Positions 1-10,707 of a stretch of DNA of 64,000 nucleotides are shown one piece after another. The translations under genes and the position numbers were made by a program. The notes below the pieces were generated by a model that had not been told where the DNA came from, made no database searches, and saw only the letters and a program-made list of their open reading frames with translations. The stretch comes from Streptococcus sanguinis. GTDB lineage: Bacteria > Bacillota > Bacilli > Lactobacillales > Streptococcaceae. Within the stretch, counting starts at the first letter, position 1. Every line of letters begins with the position of its first letter. The stretch spans positions 1,240,001 to 1,304,000 of the forward strand of contig NZ_CP054570.1 of the NCBI RefSeq assembly GCF_013343115.1, given 5' to 3'.

Positions 1-1624
1 ATTGAGCATAGTCGTAGTCATGTTCAAAGACATACAAGGACTTGTTGAAGGCCGCCTGTACATTATCATCAAAGGAACGATAGCGGTTTGAATACTGCAG
101 CAGCTGCTCAGTCAAGGTAGCATCTTGGACGATACGATAGGTTTCTTCTTCCAATTGCTCCATATCATTCCCTAGAATTTCCAGCCAACGGTTAACTGAT
201 TCGATATTGACTCGTGTAGCTTCCAATTCCTTTACCAACTCTTCAATATTATTGCTGGTTGAGAAGAAAATTTCTAAGAAAGAGTCTGGAATACCTGGCA
301 AATTGCGTTTTTCCATATATCTCTTAATGGTATGCAATTTGTTAGCATAGATATTGACCTTCTGGCGAGCGTTGGCATCATCTTTTTCAATCTCTGCAAG
401 TGCTTCACCAAGAGAAATCTGCTCATCTTCGATTTCTTTCAAACGCTCTTGGATAGCTTCCAACTCTTCCTGAACCACAGAATAAGCTTGCTTGGTTTCA
501 GAAGAATCTTCTACCGCGCTAAGTACTACATCTTCCTGGGCAGAAAGCTCGGCCTGCAACTCCTTGACATGAGAAGTTTCTGTATCAGAGATAAGGAAGG
601 TTTGAGATAAACGTTCTATCTCTTTTTGGAGTTGCTGGTTGTTTTCCTTTGTATGAGCCAGGTAGCTAGGCAAGTTTTTAATCAACTTCTCCACTACTTT
701 ATGGGCGTCAATTTCCCGCGTAAAAATTTCATAGAGAGCGTTAATCTCTTCTTGCGCCTGCTCATTTTCATACTCAGCATTATCCAGCTCTAGGGCTGAA
801 ATATTAGCTTCATTGCGTTTGAGGCTTGCGTGAAGCTGTTGGAAACGAGACTCTATATCTGTTTCGATAAAGTGATAACCAGATTCCAAGAGCTTACGGT
901 GACCAGATTCTAAGTCTTCCAACTGATCTGGCAGTTTCACAGTCAACTCTTCGACAATGGCAGGAACTTTCTCAACAATATGTGTCAGAGCAAGGATATG
1001 ATCCTCTGCCTTATCCAAGATTTCAGCTGCTTCAACCGGGTCACCTGAAGAATTAAGGGTCACAAACTGAGAAAACTCTGACTGGATATTTTCCAGCTGT
1101 TTCTCAATCTCAGCTAGGGCTTGCCCATACGAGTCTGCATTCTCCGCCACCTGGGTTTGCAGTTTTTCAAACAAATCCAAGGCATGGAGCACACGACCGC
1201 TGTTCTTAGACTCTTGCTCTTTAAGATCTTCCAAGGCTGCACGAATCATCTTGATATCTTCTTCAATCAAATCAATCTGACTCTCAATATTGCCGATAGC
1301 ATGCTTGGCTTTTATGAAACGGAAAGAATTATTGTACCCTTCTGCTTCAAATAGATTATTTTCAATATCAGCAAATGAATTTAAGGACAGGTCTACCCAT
1401 TTTTGATTCCATTCACGGAAGGCTACCTGACTCTGCCCAATCAAATGCATATTTTTTACTTCTTCAACTTCATCATTCACAGGGAGATTATAGAGTGCTT
1501 CTTTTCTCTCCTCCAAATTTTGAAGTAAAGCTTCATTTCTCTTTCTCATCAAAACTGCAGTACCATAGCCGACAACCAAAAGCAGAGCTACCACAGCAAC
1601 GAGAATAACTAGTCCAATAGACAT
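1..1624 (-). CDS. ezrA: Septation ring regulator EzrA (3' end cut by window edge)
   Basis: EzrA is a membrane-anchored regulator of FtsZ-ring assembly at midcell. The reading frame is open from an ATG at 1624 to the left edge, about 541 codons, so roughly the last 30 residues are missing if the protein has the usual streptococcal length of about 575. The N-terminus reads MSIGLVILVAVVALLLVVGYG, a single membrane anchor with a very short extracellular part, followed by the positive cluster RKR. The rest is long, charged and helical, as expected for the spectrin-like coiled coils. A Shine-Dalgarno AAGGAG precedes the ATG. It lies 86 nt downstream of gyrB on the same strand, as in other streptococci. 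The fragment ends in FEHDYDYA, typical of EzrA near its C-terminus. Confidence 0.95.
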   Translation of the reverse strand, partial: MSIGLVILVAVVALLLVVGYGTAVLMRKRNEALLQNLEERKEALYNLPVNDEVEEVKNMHLIGQSQVAFREWNQKWVDLSLNSFADIENNLFEAEGYNNSFRFIKAKHAIGNIESQIDLIEEDIKMIRAALEDLKEQESKNSGRVLHALDLFEKLQTQVAENADSYGQALAEIEKQLENIQSEFSQFVTLNSSGDPVEAAEILDKAEDHILALTHIVEKVPAIVEELTVKLPDQLEDLESGHRKLLESGYHFIETDIESRFQQLHASLKRNEANISALELDNAEYENEQAQEEINALYEIFTREIDAHKVVEKLIKNLPSYLAHTKENNQQLQKEIERLSQTFLISDTETSHVKELQAELSAQEDVVLSAVEDSSETKQAYSVVQEELEAIQERLKEIEDEQISLGEALAEIEKDDANARQKVNIYANKLHTIKRYMEKRNLPGIPDSFLEIFFSTSNNIEELVKELEATRVNIESVNRWLEILGNDMEQLEEETYRIVQDATLTEQLLQYSNRYRSFDDNVQAAFNKSLYVFEHDYDYAQ

Positions 1625-1710
1625 ATAGAACTCCTTCACATTGTTACTATAAAGCAAACATAATGATTATATCATATTTTTGCCCATAATGGTTGATTTT
1701 TCTGATTTTT

Positions 1711-3672
<1,962 letters not shown>

Positions 3673-4239
3673 CTAATCAATATCTATAAATTCTTCAAGA
3701 TGCTGCATATTATCAAAGAGATAGGTGTCAAAGCCAGCTGCCTGCCCTGCTTCAATATCCAGCGGACGGTCACCAATGACCAAGCCAGAGGCAATCTGAT
3801 ACTTGTCTTTTAGATAGAGCATGGAGTCTGGAGAGGGTTTCCTCGGAAAGCCATTCGCCGATGTCACCACTTCTGTAAATGCTGATGCAATGGCCGTTTT
3901 CTCCAAGATTTCCAGCACTTGGTTGTCCCGGTGGGAGACCAGAAAGTTCCGACCCCCCTTGGCCACAATCCGCCTAAGCAAGTCTGCCGCGCCGTCAAAT
4001 AAGACAGGGTGAGTCAACTCTTCTGCTTCATTGGCCTTATAAAACTTTAAAAAGTCTTTTTCTTGGGGAGCAAACTGCTGGACTGCATAGTCCGTAGACA
4101 CCTTGAGGGCCTTATAAACTTCGTCGTGACCAGCTTGCAGACCAAACTCTTTCAAGGTTTGAACAAAAGCTGCTGTCGAAGTTTCATAATTATCCAAGAG
4201 TGTTCCACCTAAATCCCAGATGTAATCTTGATAATTCAT
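3673..4239 (-). CDS. HAD-like hydrolase family protein with altered motif I
   Basis: This 188-residue protein belongs to the HAD superfamily (phosphoglycolate phosphatase-like). Motif I reads DLGGTLLD at residues 9-16, so the nucleophile Asp9 is present but the usual second Asp, the general acid/base, is Gly11. Motif II (LVSHRD), a motif III Lys (FPRKPSPD) and motif IV (VIGDRPLDIEAG) are intact. From memory the pneumococcal orthologue beside gyrB has the same DLGG. An in-frame ATG at 4248 overlaps the -10 box TATAAT, so I place the start at 4239. The ATG is then only 7 nt from the -10 box, suggesting a leaderless mRNA. The substrate is unknown, and loss of the second Asp may mean slow or no phosphatase activity. 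Confidence 0.85.
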   Translation of the reverse strand: MNYQDYIWDLGGTLLDNYETSTAAFVQTLKEFGLQAGHDEVYKALKVSTDYAVQQFAPQEKDFLKFYKANEAEELTHPVLFDGAADLLRRIVAKGGRNFLVSHRDNQVLEILEKTAIASAFTEVVTSANGFPRKPSPDSMLYLKDKYQIASGLVIGDRPLDIEAGQAAGFDTYLFDNMQHLEEFIDID

Positions 4240-4260
4240 ACCTTTCATTATACCATAATT
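4235..4260 (-). promoter_or_regulatory. Extended -10 promoter abutting the HAD start
   Basis: On the minus strand the sequence TGGTATAAT (TGn plus a perfect -10 at 4247-4252) ends 7 nt before the ATG at 4239. There is no clear -35 hexamer. Transcription would start at or within one base of the ATG. The only purine-rich stretch, AAAGG, sits 1 nt from the ATG, too close for normal Shine-Dalgarno use. Confidence 0.6.
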
Positions 4261-4437
4261 TTCATGAAAAAGGGGCTAATATTTGCCCGAATCCAGCACT
4301 TTTCCGACTTTTTTCAAGCCTTTTTCTAAACAAAATATCTCAAAGAATCCAAAATTTAAAAATGGCTGCTGGTTTCGTCCTTTTCAACAGCTCTAAACCC
4401 GTTCCATATAGAGGACGGCAAAGAATCATAAGGGTTC

Positions 4438-4468
4438 AAAAAAGCTGGGACATAGTTTGAGTCCCAGC
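4438..4468 (-). terminator. Rho-independent terminator after the DJ-1 gene
   Basis: GCTGGGAC (4461-4468 read on the minus strand) pairs with GTCCCAGC (4444-4451) around a 9-nt loop and is followed by six T on the minus strand. The hairpin lies just past the stop of the DJ-1 gene and shares its TGGGAC/GTCCCA core with the repeat element at 23.6 kb. Confidence 0.85.
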
Positions 4469-4474
4469 CTATTT

Positions 4475-5023
4475 TTAATTTCCAAATACATCTGTATAAA
4501 GCATAGCATCAGCCAACTGGTCAGCGTCTCCGCCCAACTGGCGAACCAGCTCATAGGCGAAAGCCAAGGCAGTTGATGGACCACGGCTAGTAATCAGCTT
4601 CCCATCAACAAGAACTGTTTCTTTACGGTAAGTTCCATTTTTAATATTGTCTTGCGCACCATCATAGCAAGTGAAATACTTACCAGTCAAGACACCTGCG
4701 CGGTCAAGAGCAATGGGGGCGGCACAGATGGCAGCGATGAATTTATCCGCCTGCTGAAAGTCCTGCAAAAGCTGCATCAGGCGGTCATCGTCACGAAGAT
4801 TGGCCGATCCTGGCATCCCCCCTGGCAAAATGACCATATCGTAGTCATCCAGTCGCCCCTTCCAGACCTGATCCGCTTGAACAGTGATGGCGTGAGAGCC
4901 AGTCACTGATTCAGCAAAACCAATCATATCACAGACAAGACCTGCACGGCGCAAGACATCCACAACTGTCAAGGCCTCGATTTCTTCAAAGCCGGGAGCT
5001 AAGAGTAAAGCTGCTTTTTTCAT
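4475..5023 (-). CDS. DJ-1/PfpI (ThiJ) family protein
   Basis: The 182-residue protein has the DJ-1/ThiJ fold signature: the nucleophile-elbow Cys100 in AAICAAPIAL and the conserved acidic partner Glu16 in EEIEALTVVDVLRRAG, with LPGGMPGS between them. Family members act in deglycation or glyoxal detoxification, or as redox-sensing chaperones; which applies here cannot be told. A good ribosome binding site (AGAAAGGAT) precedes the ATG. It follows rodA on the same strand after 72 nt and is closed by its own terminator, so it looks like the last gene of a yeiH-rodA-DJ-1 unit. Confidence 0.9.
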   Translation of the reverse strand: MKKAALLLAPGFEEIEALTVVDVLRRAGLVCDMIGFAESVTGSHAITVQADQVWKGRLDDYDMVILPGGMPGSANLRDDDRLMQLLQDFQQADKFIAAICAAPIALDRAGVLTGKYFTCYDGAQDNIKNGTYRKETVLVDGKLITSRGPSTALAFAYELVRQLGGDADQLADAMLYTDVFGN

Positions 5024-5095
5024 GAAAATATCCTTTCTGAGATGAGCCAGTCACAAAATCCCATCTGATTTGTGAGTCAAAAACTTGCTATCTGT

Positions 5096-6328
5096 TTATT
5101 TTAATTTCTTCAGTACGACTTTTTTGCGGACAGCAGGAATTCGCTCCTTCTTTTCATCCGTCAGGCTGTTCTGATAGGAGACGGACAGCAGGAGACCGAC
5201 TCCGATAAGATTACTAATAATGGAAGAGCCCCCCTGTGAGATAAAGGGCAGCGGAATCCCTGTCAGAGGCAGAATTCCTGTCACCGCTCCAATATTTTCA
5301 AAAATATGGAAGAGCAGCATCATGATAAAGCCAGTTGAGATGTAGGTATAAAACTGATTGTTGGATTTAATCGTAATCTTGAGCATGCGATAAATCAGCA
5401 GTAAATAGAGCATGATAACCAAGGTTGAACCTAAGAAACCAAAATCTTCTGCAATAACGGTGAAAATCATATCGCTTTCCCGAACAGGCACCAAGAGATT
5501 GGAAACATTAAAGCCTTGGCCAGTCAGACCACCACTTCCGACAGCGATTTGTCCCTGTGCTTGCTGGAAAGTGGTCGTCTGAGCGTAATCAAAAGGATGA
5601 AGCCAAGCCAAAATCCGATTGATTTGGTAGGTCGGCATGCCTAGATTATGCAGAAAGGCACGACCGCCATCAGAAATAAAGATAAAGAGAAATCCTCCCA
5701 ACAACAAGACTCCCGTCAGAAAGACCGGCAGGATAATCTTCCAAGAAACACCTGACAGTAGAACGATGCCACCGTATATAGCAACAAAAACCAGAGCCGT
5801 CCCCAAATCACTTTGGAGAGTTAACAGAACCAGAACAGGCACTGTGTAGAGCCCAAGCTTCAGAATCAGAAAAAAGTCTAAAGCCAAGGTTCGCTCATCC
5901 TGCTTGTGCTGCTGGAGAAAATGGACCACCAGCCGCGACAGCATGAGAATATATGAAATCTTCATGAACTCCGAGGGCTGAAAGAGGGTCACACCACGAA
6001 TAGCAATCCAGTTTTTGGCACCAGTAGAGGCTACCAGAGATTCACTGTAAAAAATCAGTGGTAAGACCATGAGGCCAAGACCAAAAACATAGAGATAAGG
6101 CGTAATTTTCCAGAGAAACTTGGTGTTAAAAAACATGAGGATAAAGCTGAGCAAGAAGCCCACCGCAATCCAGGCAATCTGCTGACCAACCATGGGCCAG
6201 GCATTGTCAGGATAATCATGACTAACAGCAATGTAAATAGCCACAACACCGATTGAGAGCAGCATCAAAACAGGCAAAATTAAACTATAATCAATCCGAG
6301 ACTCAAACGTCCGTCTTTGATAGGGCAT
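5096..6328 (-). CDS. rodA: SEDS peptidoglycan glycosyltransferase RodA
   Basis: A 410-residue polytopic SEDS-family protein (RodA/FtsW/SpoVE) with about ten membrane segments. These enzymes polymerise lipid II into glycan strands together with a class B penicillin-binding protein. Family signatures seen are KNWIAI followed by FQPSEFMKI, the DLGTALVF segment carrying the functionally critical Asp, and the C-terminal TGIPLPFISQGGSS. I choose RodA over FtsW because of its size, the PYQRRTFESRIDYSL N-terminus and its place beside the DJ-1 gene, as I recall for pneumococcal rodA. The start has an AAAGGAGG ribosome binding site and lies 12 nt after the yeiH-family gene. Confidence 0.9.
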   Translation of the reverse strand: MPYQRRTFESRIDYSLILPVLMLLSIGVVAIYIAVSHDYPDNAWPMVGQQIAWIAVGFLLSFILMFFNTKFLWKITPYLYVFGLGLMVLPLIFYSESLVASTGAKNWIAIRGVTLFQPSEFMKISYILMLSRLVVHFLQQHKQDERTLALDFFLILKLGLYTVPVLVLLTLQSDLGTALVFVAIYGGIVLLSGVSWKIILPVFLTGVLLLGGFLFIFISDGGRAFLHNLGMPTYQINRILAWLHPFDYAQTTTFQQAQGQIAVGSGGLTGQGFNVSNLLVPVRESDMIFTVIAEDFGFLGSTLVIMLYLLLIYRMLKITIKSNNQFYTYISTGFIMMLLFHIFENIGAVTGILPLTGIPLPFISQGGSSIISNLIGVGLLLSVSYQNSLTDEKKERIPAVRKKVVLKKLK

Positions 6329-6340
6329 AGTCCCTCCTTT

Positions 6341-7315
6341 TTAGAAAAAATACTGGATAATCAAGCTAGAAACAGCGACGCAAAACCAAGCAAAGGCACC
6401 AGTCAGCAAAGGCGCTGCTCCTGCTTGCTTAAACTGCTTAAAGGAAACCTTTGCGCCAATAGCTGCCAAGGCCATAGCCATCAGCCACTGAGAAATGAAT
6501 TTTGTATAAGGGATGACAGCAGCAGGTAGAAATCCAAGACTGCTGATAAGTGAAGCTAGGACAAACCAAGCTATAAACCAAGGAAAAATCTGTTTCAAGT
6601 TTGTCTTTTGTGACGACTTCTTAGACTTGATATAGCGATAAGCTGCGAAGAGCAAGCAGGCCGGTACAATCATCAGGGCCCGACTAAGCTTAACAATGGT
6701 CGCCAAGTCTCCAGCTGACGAGCTATATGTATAGCCTGCTGCCACTACTGACGAAGTATCATTGATGGCTGTTCCAGCCCAAGTCCCGAAAAATGCATCC
6801 GACATCTGCAGCAAATGCCCTAAAAAAGGGAAAATGAATACTGCTAAAATATTGAAAAAGAAAATAGTGGAGATAGACAGAGCGATTTCCTCTTCATCAG
6901 CTTCCAAGATTGGTGAAGCAGCCGCTATGGCAGAGCCACCGCAGATGGCTGTTCCAAAACCAATTAAAATAGTCAAGACACGATTCATCTTAAAGAAACG
7001 GCCAGCCAGATAGGCTGCCAGAAAGGCTATCAGAATCGTAATAAGACTGATACGAAGAGAAGAAATCCCTGTCTCAGAAACCTGACCAATGGACATGGAA
7101 AATCCCAAAAAGATGATGGAATACTGCAGCAATTTCTTCCCCGAATAGCTGAGTCCTTCCTGAAAAGCAGCCGGTAGCTTCATGCTGTTGTTCAAAACAA
7201 TCCCAAAGACAATAGCCAAAACACTAGAGCCTATCAAGGGAAGCAAGCCGCCTAAAAAGATAGAAACAGCTGCTATGCCAAAGGATAACAGAATTCCTGG
7301 TAAATATTTTTTCAC
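6341..7315 (-). CDS. YeiH/UPF0324 family putative membrane transporter
   Basis: This 324-residue integral membrane protein with about ten hydrophobic segments matches the UPF0324 (PSE, YeiH) family. Typical stretches are GFGTAICGGSAIAAASPI and GTWAGTAINDTSSVVAAG. Substrates are not established; sulfate or other small anions have been proposed for relatives. I place the start at a GTG (7315) with AAGGGG five bases upstream; an earlier GTG at 7321 overlaps that ribosome binding site. A TATAAT preceded by TGT (7343-7348) is the likely promoter. The gene is followed after 12 nt by rodA. Confidence 0.8.
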   Translation of the reverse strand: MKKYLPGILLSFGIAAVSIFLGGLLPLIGSSVLAIVFGIVLNNSMKLPAAFQEGLSYSGKKLLQYSIIFLGFSMSIGQVSETGISSLRISLITILIAFLAAYLAGRFFKMNRVLTILIGFGTAICGGSAIAAASPILEADEEEIALSISTIFFFNILAVFIFPFLGHLLQMSDAFFGTWAGTAINDTSSVVAAGYTYSSSAGDLATIVKLSRALMIVPACLLFAAYRYIKSKKSSQKTNLKQIFPWFIAWFVLASLISSLGFLPAAVIPYTKFISQWLMAMALAAIGAKVSFKQFKQAGAAPLLTGAFAWFCVAVSSLIIQYFF

Positions 7316-7342
7316 GAACACCCCTTCTTTCCTATGCCTCTC

Positions 7343-7351
7343 ATTATAACA
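7343..7351 (-). promoter_or_regulatory. Extended -10 promoter of the yeiH-rodA-DJ-1 unit
   Basis: The minus strand reads TGTTATAAT about 28 nt before the GTG start. No good -35 is visible. The same TTTGTTATAAT block recurs before rmlD, gtrB and pcrA. Confidence 0.5.
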
Positions 7352-7380
7352 AATTTTGTCCCAAAAATCTGAATGAACCT

Positions 7381-7411
7381 AAAAAATCAGCCAATAAAAA
7401 TCAGCTGATTT
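7381..7411 (-). terminator. Terminator after dinG
   Basis: On the minus strand AAATCAGC (7404-7411) and GCTGATTT (7384-7391) form a stem that runs into TTT. It lies 10 nt past the dinG stop and upstream of the yeiH promoter. Confidence 0.75.
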
Positions 7412-7420
7412 CAGATAGTT

Positions 7421-9865
7421 TCAGTCAAAAAAGGCTTGTAATTCCTGCATAATGGCTGCCTCTGGCAGAATATCTAAAGAAGCCAATTGTGATAGATGAT
7501 GCTGAATCTGCTTGCCATAGCGTTTACTAGAAATGCGATTGTCCAAAAGAATAACAGCTGACTTCTGATGCTCATTGCGACGGGTTCGACCAATAGCCTG
7601 CTTAAGCCGTAAGATGGCAAGAGGCAGTTGATAATCATAAAAGGCATTCTTACCTTCCGCTTTCAAGCGGCTGTTAATCTTCTGTACAAAGAAATCCTTG
7701 GGATTGTCAAATGGAATCCGAGTGATCAACTGAATAATCTGATCTTGCTCAGCAAAATCAGCCCCCTCCCAGAAGCTGCCAGAGCCCAAAAGGATACCTG
7801 CCTCTCCTCTATCAAAACGCCGCTTGATATTGCCGGCATCGCCATTTTTATATTGGGCCAAATGCGGCAAAGCCAGCAAGTCCGAAACAGTTAAAAGCAA
7901 GTCTTTAGAGGTGAAGAGGACGACGATAGGCAGACCGAGTTCCGTCACTTCTCGCAAGCAAGCAACAATCTCTCGAGCAAAATCCTCAGTTGACAAATCC
8001 ACTACTGCTGGAAAACTTTCATCTAAAAAGAGCTTCTGCAGTGGCTTCTTCTTGCTTTTCAGCTTGTAAAAATGATAACTTTCAAAGCCTAGCAACTGCG
8101 CCAGATTGACCTTTGAGCTGATTTCCAGAGTAGACGAAACCAAGATAACCTTGGCCCTTTCAGGCAAAAAGTCTGTAAAATGCAGCAATTCTGAACGGCC
8201 AGCATGCAGAGTCATCAAGCGATGATCTGCCAAAACTTCATCAACCAACCAATAATACTGGTATTTGCCACTGAACAAGTGCTGCAGCTCAGGCAATGAA
8301 CTTGTCTTTAACTCGGACACATCCTGAAGAAGTCGGGAAATCTTTTCCGGACTTAGCTCTGATGCTTTCTTGCGATGCTTCTCTGCGGCATCAGCCAGCT
8401 CAAACTGAATGCTTTGCAAAAGCCGTTGCTGCAGAAGTTTCCCTTCTTCCTGAAGGAGATGATTTATCTGCTGCAGCGTTTTAGTTAGATTTATACTGGA
8501 CTGAGAGAAGCTTTCCAAGGCGAAAAACATCTTCTGAGCTTCATCAACTACTAGAATACGATTGTCCAGCAAAGACTGGTCATCCTCTAAACGCGTCAGC
8601 AGGTATGCATGATTGGTAACCACGACTCGACTAGTAGCTGACTTGACCTGTCCCAACCGCCAAAAATCTTCCTCATAAAAAAGAGAATGTTTGCTTAGCT
8701 TGCCATCATGACGGATTTCATTAAAGTAGCTTGAGAAGCGATGAGCCTGTCCGATTTCATTCAAATCACCCGTTTTGGTTTCTGTCAGCCAAACCAAGAG
8801 TTGCAGTTTGCAGCGATTAACCAAACGGTTGTCATATTCCCTGTCCAGTGTCTGATAGAAATGGTCCAGCTTGAGATAATTCTCCGGACTCTTGAGACTG
8901 TGAAAGGAAATACCAAATACTTCCTCCAACAATCGCCCTTCCTTTTGCAGCAGCTGGTCCTGCAGGATCTTAGTCGGAACCGTCACTAGTACTTTTTCTT
9001 GACCTCTAGATAGAATAGGCAGCAAGTAGCCAAAAGTCTTGCCCAAGCCTGTCTGCGCCTCTAAAAAACTAGGCTCCTGCTGGTCCAGAGCTTCCTCCAT
9101 AAAACGAGCAAATTTGAGCTGTTCAGACCGCTCTTCTAAGCCTAGCAGGTATAGATTGGTGAGGAAATCCTGCGACAGCTTCTTTTCCGAAGTCAGCTTT
9201 TGGGAACGTCGCAGGAAAATACCATGCCAGGATTGCAGTTCCTTATCTTGCTGATCCGGCATCGTCTGATAAACTTCCTCGATAGCCAAGCGCGACTCAT
9301 AGATAATGCTGTCAGCCAAAGTTAGCATTTTCTCAACCAAGGCCTTGGGTAGGCTCTTGATTTTGTCTTGTATTTTTAAAAATAGCTGAGCCGTTGCTTG
9401 AGCATCTGCCAGCGCAGTATGGGCGTTTTCTAAAGAAATATCCAGCAAATTACAGAGATTACCCAAGGAATATTTATCAAAGGTAGGGTAAAAGACCTGA
9501 GCCAACTCTACCGTGTCCACACGCGGTGTCAGCAAGTCAAACCCTTCCCAGAAAAGGGCCTCCGCTAGTAGATTGGCATCAAACTTGACATTATGAGCGA
9601 CAAAAATCGCATCCTGAATCAGCTCATATACCTCAGCTGCTACCTGAGAAAACTCCGGGGCTCGGCCAAGCCGCTCATCATTCAATCCCGTCAGCTCTTT
9701 GATATGCTCATCCAGTTCCTCATGAGGATTGACATCTGTTTCATAAGTCTTGGTGATGATTCCATTCTCAATCAGAACAATGCCAATCTGAATAATCTTT
9801 GCATTGCTGCCCGTTCCTGTAGCCTCCAAGTCCACAACGGCATACTTATAATCATTTTGTGTCAT
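7421..9865 (-). CDS. dinG: DinG-family helicase with N-terminal 3'-5' exonuclease domain
   Basis: The 814-residue protein joins two enzymes, as is usual in Firmicutes. Residues 1-170 are a DnaQ-like DEDD exonuclease (VDLEATGTG, HNVKFDANLLAEAL, HTALADAQATA). From about residue 260 on it is an XPD/DinG superfamily 2 helicase with Walker A EAQTGLGKTFGYLLP, the DEAQ box VVDEAQKMF, and the C-terminal QAIGRTRR motif VI. I see no four-cysteine cluster for the iron-sulphur centre of E. coli DinG, which fits the Gram-positive branch. The ATG at 9865 has no Shine-Dalgarno; an extended -10 TGATATAAT ends 9 nt before it, so the mRNA may be leaderless or have a leader of only a few bases. Confidence 0.92.
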   Translation of the reverse strand: MTQNDYKYAVVDLEATGTGSNAKIIQIGIVLIENGIITKTYETDVNPHEELDEHIKELTGLNDERLGRAPEFSQVAAEVYELIQDAIFVAHNVKFDANLLAEALFWEGFDLLTPRVDTVELAQVFYPTFDKYSLGNLCNLLDISLENAHTALADAQATAQLFLKIQDKIKSLPKALVEKMLTLADSIIYESRLAIEEVYQTMPDQQDKELQSWHGIFLRRSQKLTSEKKLSQDFLTNLYLLGLEERSEQLKFARFMEEALDQQEPSFLEAQTGLGKTFGYLLPILSRGQEKVLVTVPTKILQDQLLQKEGRLLEEVFGISFHSLKSPENYLKLDHFYQTLDREYDNRLVNRCKLQLLVWLTETKTGDLNEIGQAHRFSSYFNEIRHDGKLSKHSLFYEEDFWRLGQVKSATSRVVVTNHAYLLTRLEDDQSLLDNRILVVDEAQKMFFALESFSQSSINLTKTLQQINHLLQEEGKLLQQRLLQSIQFELADAAEKHRKKASELSPEKISRLLQDVSELKTSSLPELQHLFSGKYQYYWLVDEVLADHRLMTLHAGRSELLHFTDFLPERAKVILVSSTLEISSKVNLAQLLGFESYHFYKLKSKKKPLQKLFLDESFPAVVDLSTEDFAREIVACLREVTELGLPIVVLFTSKDLLLTVSDLLALPHLAQYKNGDAGNIKRRFDRGEAGILLGSGSFWEGADFAEQDQIIQLITRIPFDNPKDFFVQKINSRLKAEGKNAFYDYQLPLAILRLKQAIGRTRRNEHQKSAVILLDNRISSKRYGKQIQHHLSQLASLDILPEAAIMQELQAFFD

Positions 9866-9885
9866 ACTGCTATGATTATATCATA
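9866..9885 (-). promoter_or_regulatory. Extended -10 promoter close to the dinG ATG
   Basis: TGATATAAT on the minus strand has its -10 at 9875-9880, followed by nine bases and then the ATG. No ribosome binding site fits in the remaining space. Confidence 0.55.
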
Positions 9886-10000
9886 AAAGCCATTCTGAGA
9901 CATCTGAAAATTTTCAGCCCTAGCCTAGAAAGCAATTCTGTGCAAAAAATTTTCTTTTCTGTTACACTCAATAGCAGAATACATTTTCCGAGGAAATCAA

Positions 10001-10639
10001 ATGAAGATTCATAAAATTATCAACCTTGTTGCATTTGAAAACACCTATATCTTAGAAAATAATCAAGGCCTCCTAATCGTCGATCCTGGCAGTGACTGGA
10101 AAAAGATTGAACGCAAGCTGGAGGAACTCGCCAAGCCTGTGATTGCTATACTCTTGACCCATACCCATTATGACCACATTATGAGTTTAGAAAAGGTCCG
10201 GGAGCACTATGCTGCCCCACCTGTCTATGTGGCTGAGAGTGAAAGCAGCTGGCTCTACACACCGACAGATAACCTATCTGGTCTGGCGCGCCATGCCGAT
10301 ATGGATGATATTATCTGTCGACCAGCAGAGGAGTTTTTCTCCTACGAGACAGACTATGATCTTGGAGGCTTTCACTTCTATGTGCTTGCAACACCCGGCC
10401 ACTCCATCGGAGGTGTCTCTCTAGTCTTTCCAGATGACCGCCTTGTTTTGACAGGTGATGCCCTCTTTCGGGAAAGCATCGGACGAACGGATCTGCCGAC
10501 TGGAAACATGGAGCAATTATTGACGTCTATTCGTGAGAAACTTCTGGTATTGCCCAAAGACTACGCTGTTTATCCTGGTCATGGTCATGATACCACTATT
10601 TCACATGAAAAAATCTTTAATCCATTTTTAGCTCAGTAG
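10001..10639 (+). CDS. MBL-fold metallohydrolase (glyoxalase II-like)
   Basis: The 212-residue protein has the metallo-beta-lactamase fold. The zinc-binding motif THTHYDHI gives His54, His56, Asp58 and His59. Further ligands are in ATPGHSIGG, LTGDALF and YPGHGHDT. The size and the order of motifs match the short YcbL/GloB-like hydrolases. The substrate, perhaps a thioester such as S-lactoyl-thiol, is inferred only. The start has GAGGAAA about five bases upstream. It stands alone on the plus strand between divergent dinG and convergent ftsX, and ends in a bidirectional terminator. Confidence 0.88.
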   Translation: MKIHKIINLVAFENTYILENNQGLLIVDPGSDWKKIERKLEELAKPVIAILLTHTHYDHIMSLEKVREHYAAPPVYVAESESSWLYTPTDNLSGLARHADMDDIICRPAEEFFSYETDYDLGGFHFYVLATPGHSIGGVSLVFPDDRLVLTGDALFRESIGRTDLPTGNMEQLLTSIREKLLVLPKDYAVYPGHGHDTTISHEKIFNPFLAQ

Positions 10640-10665
10640 CCATTTAAGCAATACCTATAACAAAA

Positions 10666-10699
10666 ACAGAGTTTGAAATTCTTCAAACTCTGTTTTTTT
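10666..10699. terminator. Bidirectional terminator between the MBL hydrolase and ftsX
   Basis: ACAGAGTTTGAA (10666-10677) pairs with TTCAAACTCTGT (10682-10693) around a 4-nt loop. It is followed by seven T on the plus strand and by TTTTTG on the minus strand, so it can stop both convergent genes. Confidence 0.9.
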
Positions 10700-10707
10700 A
10701 TGATTTG

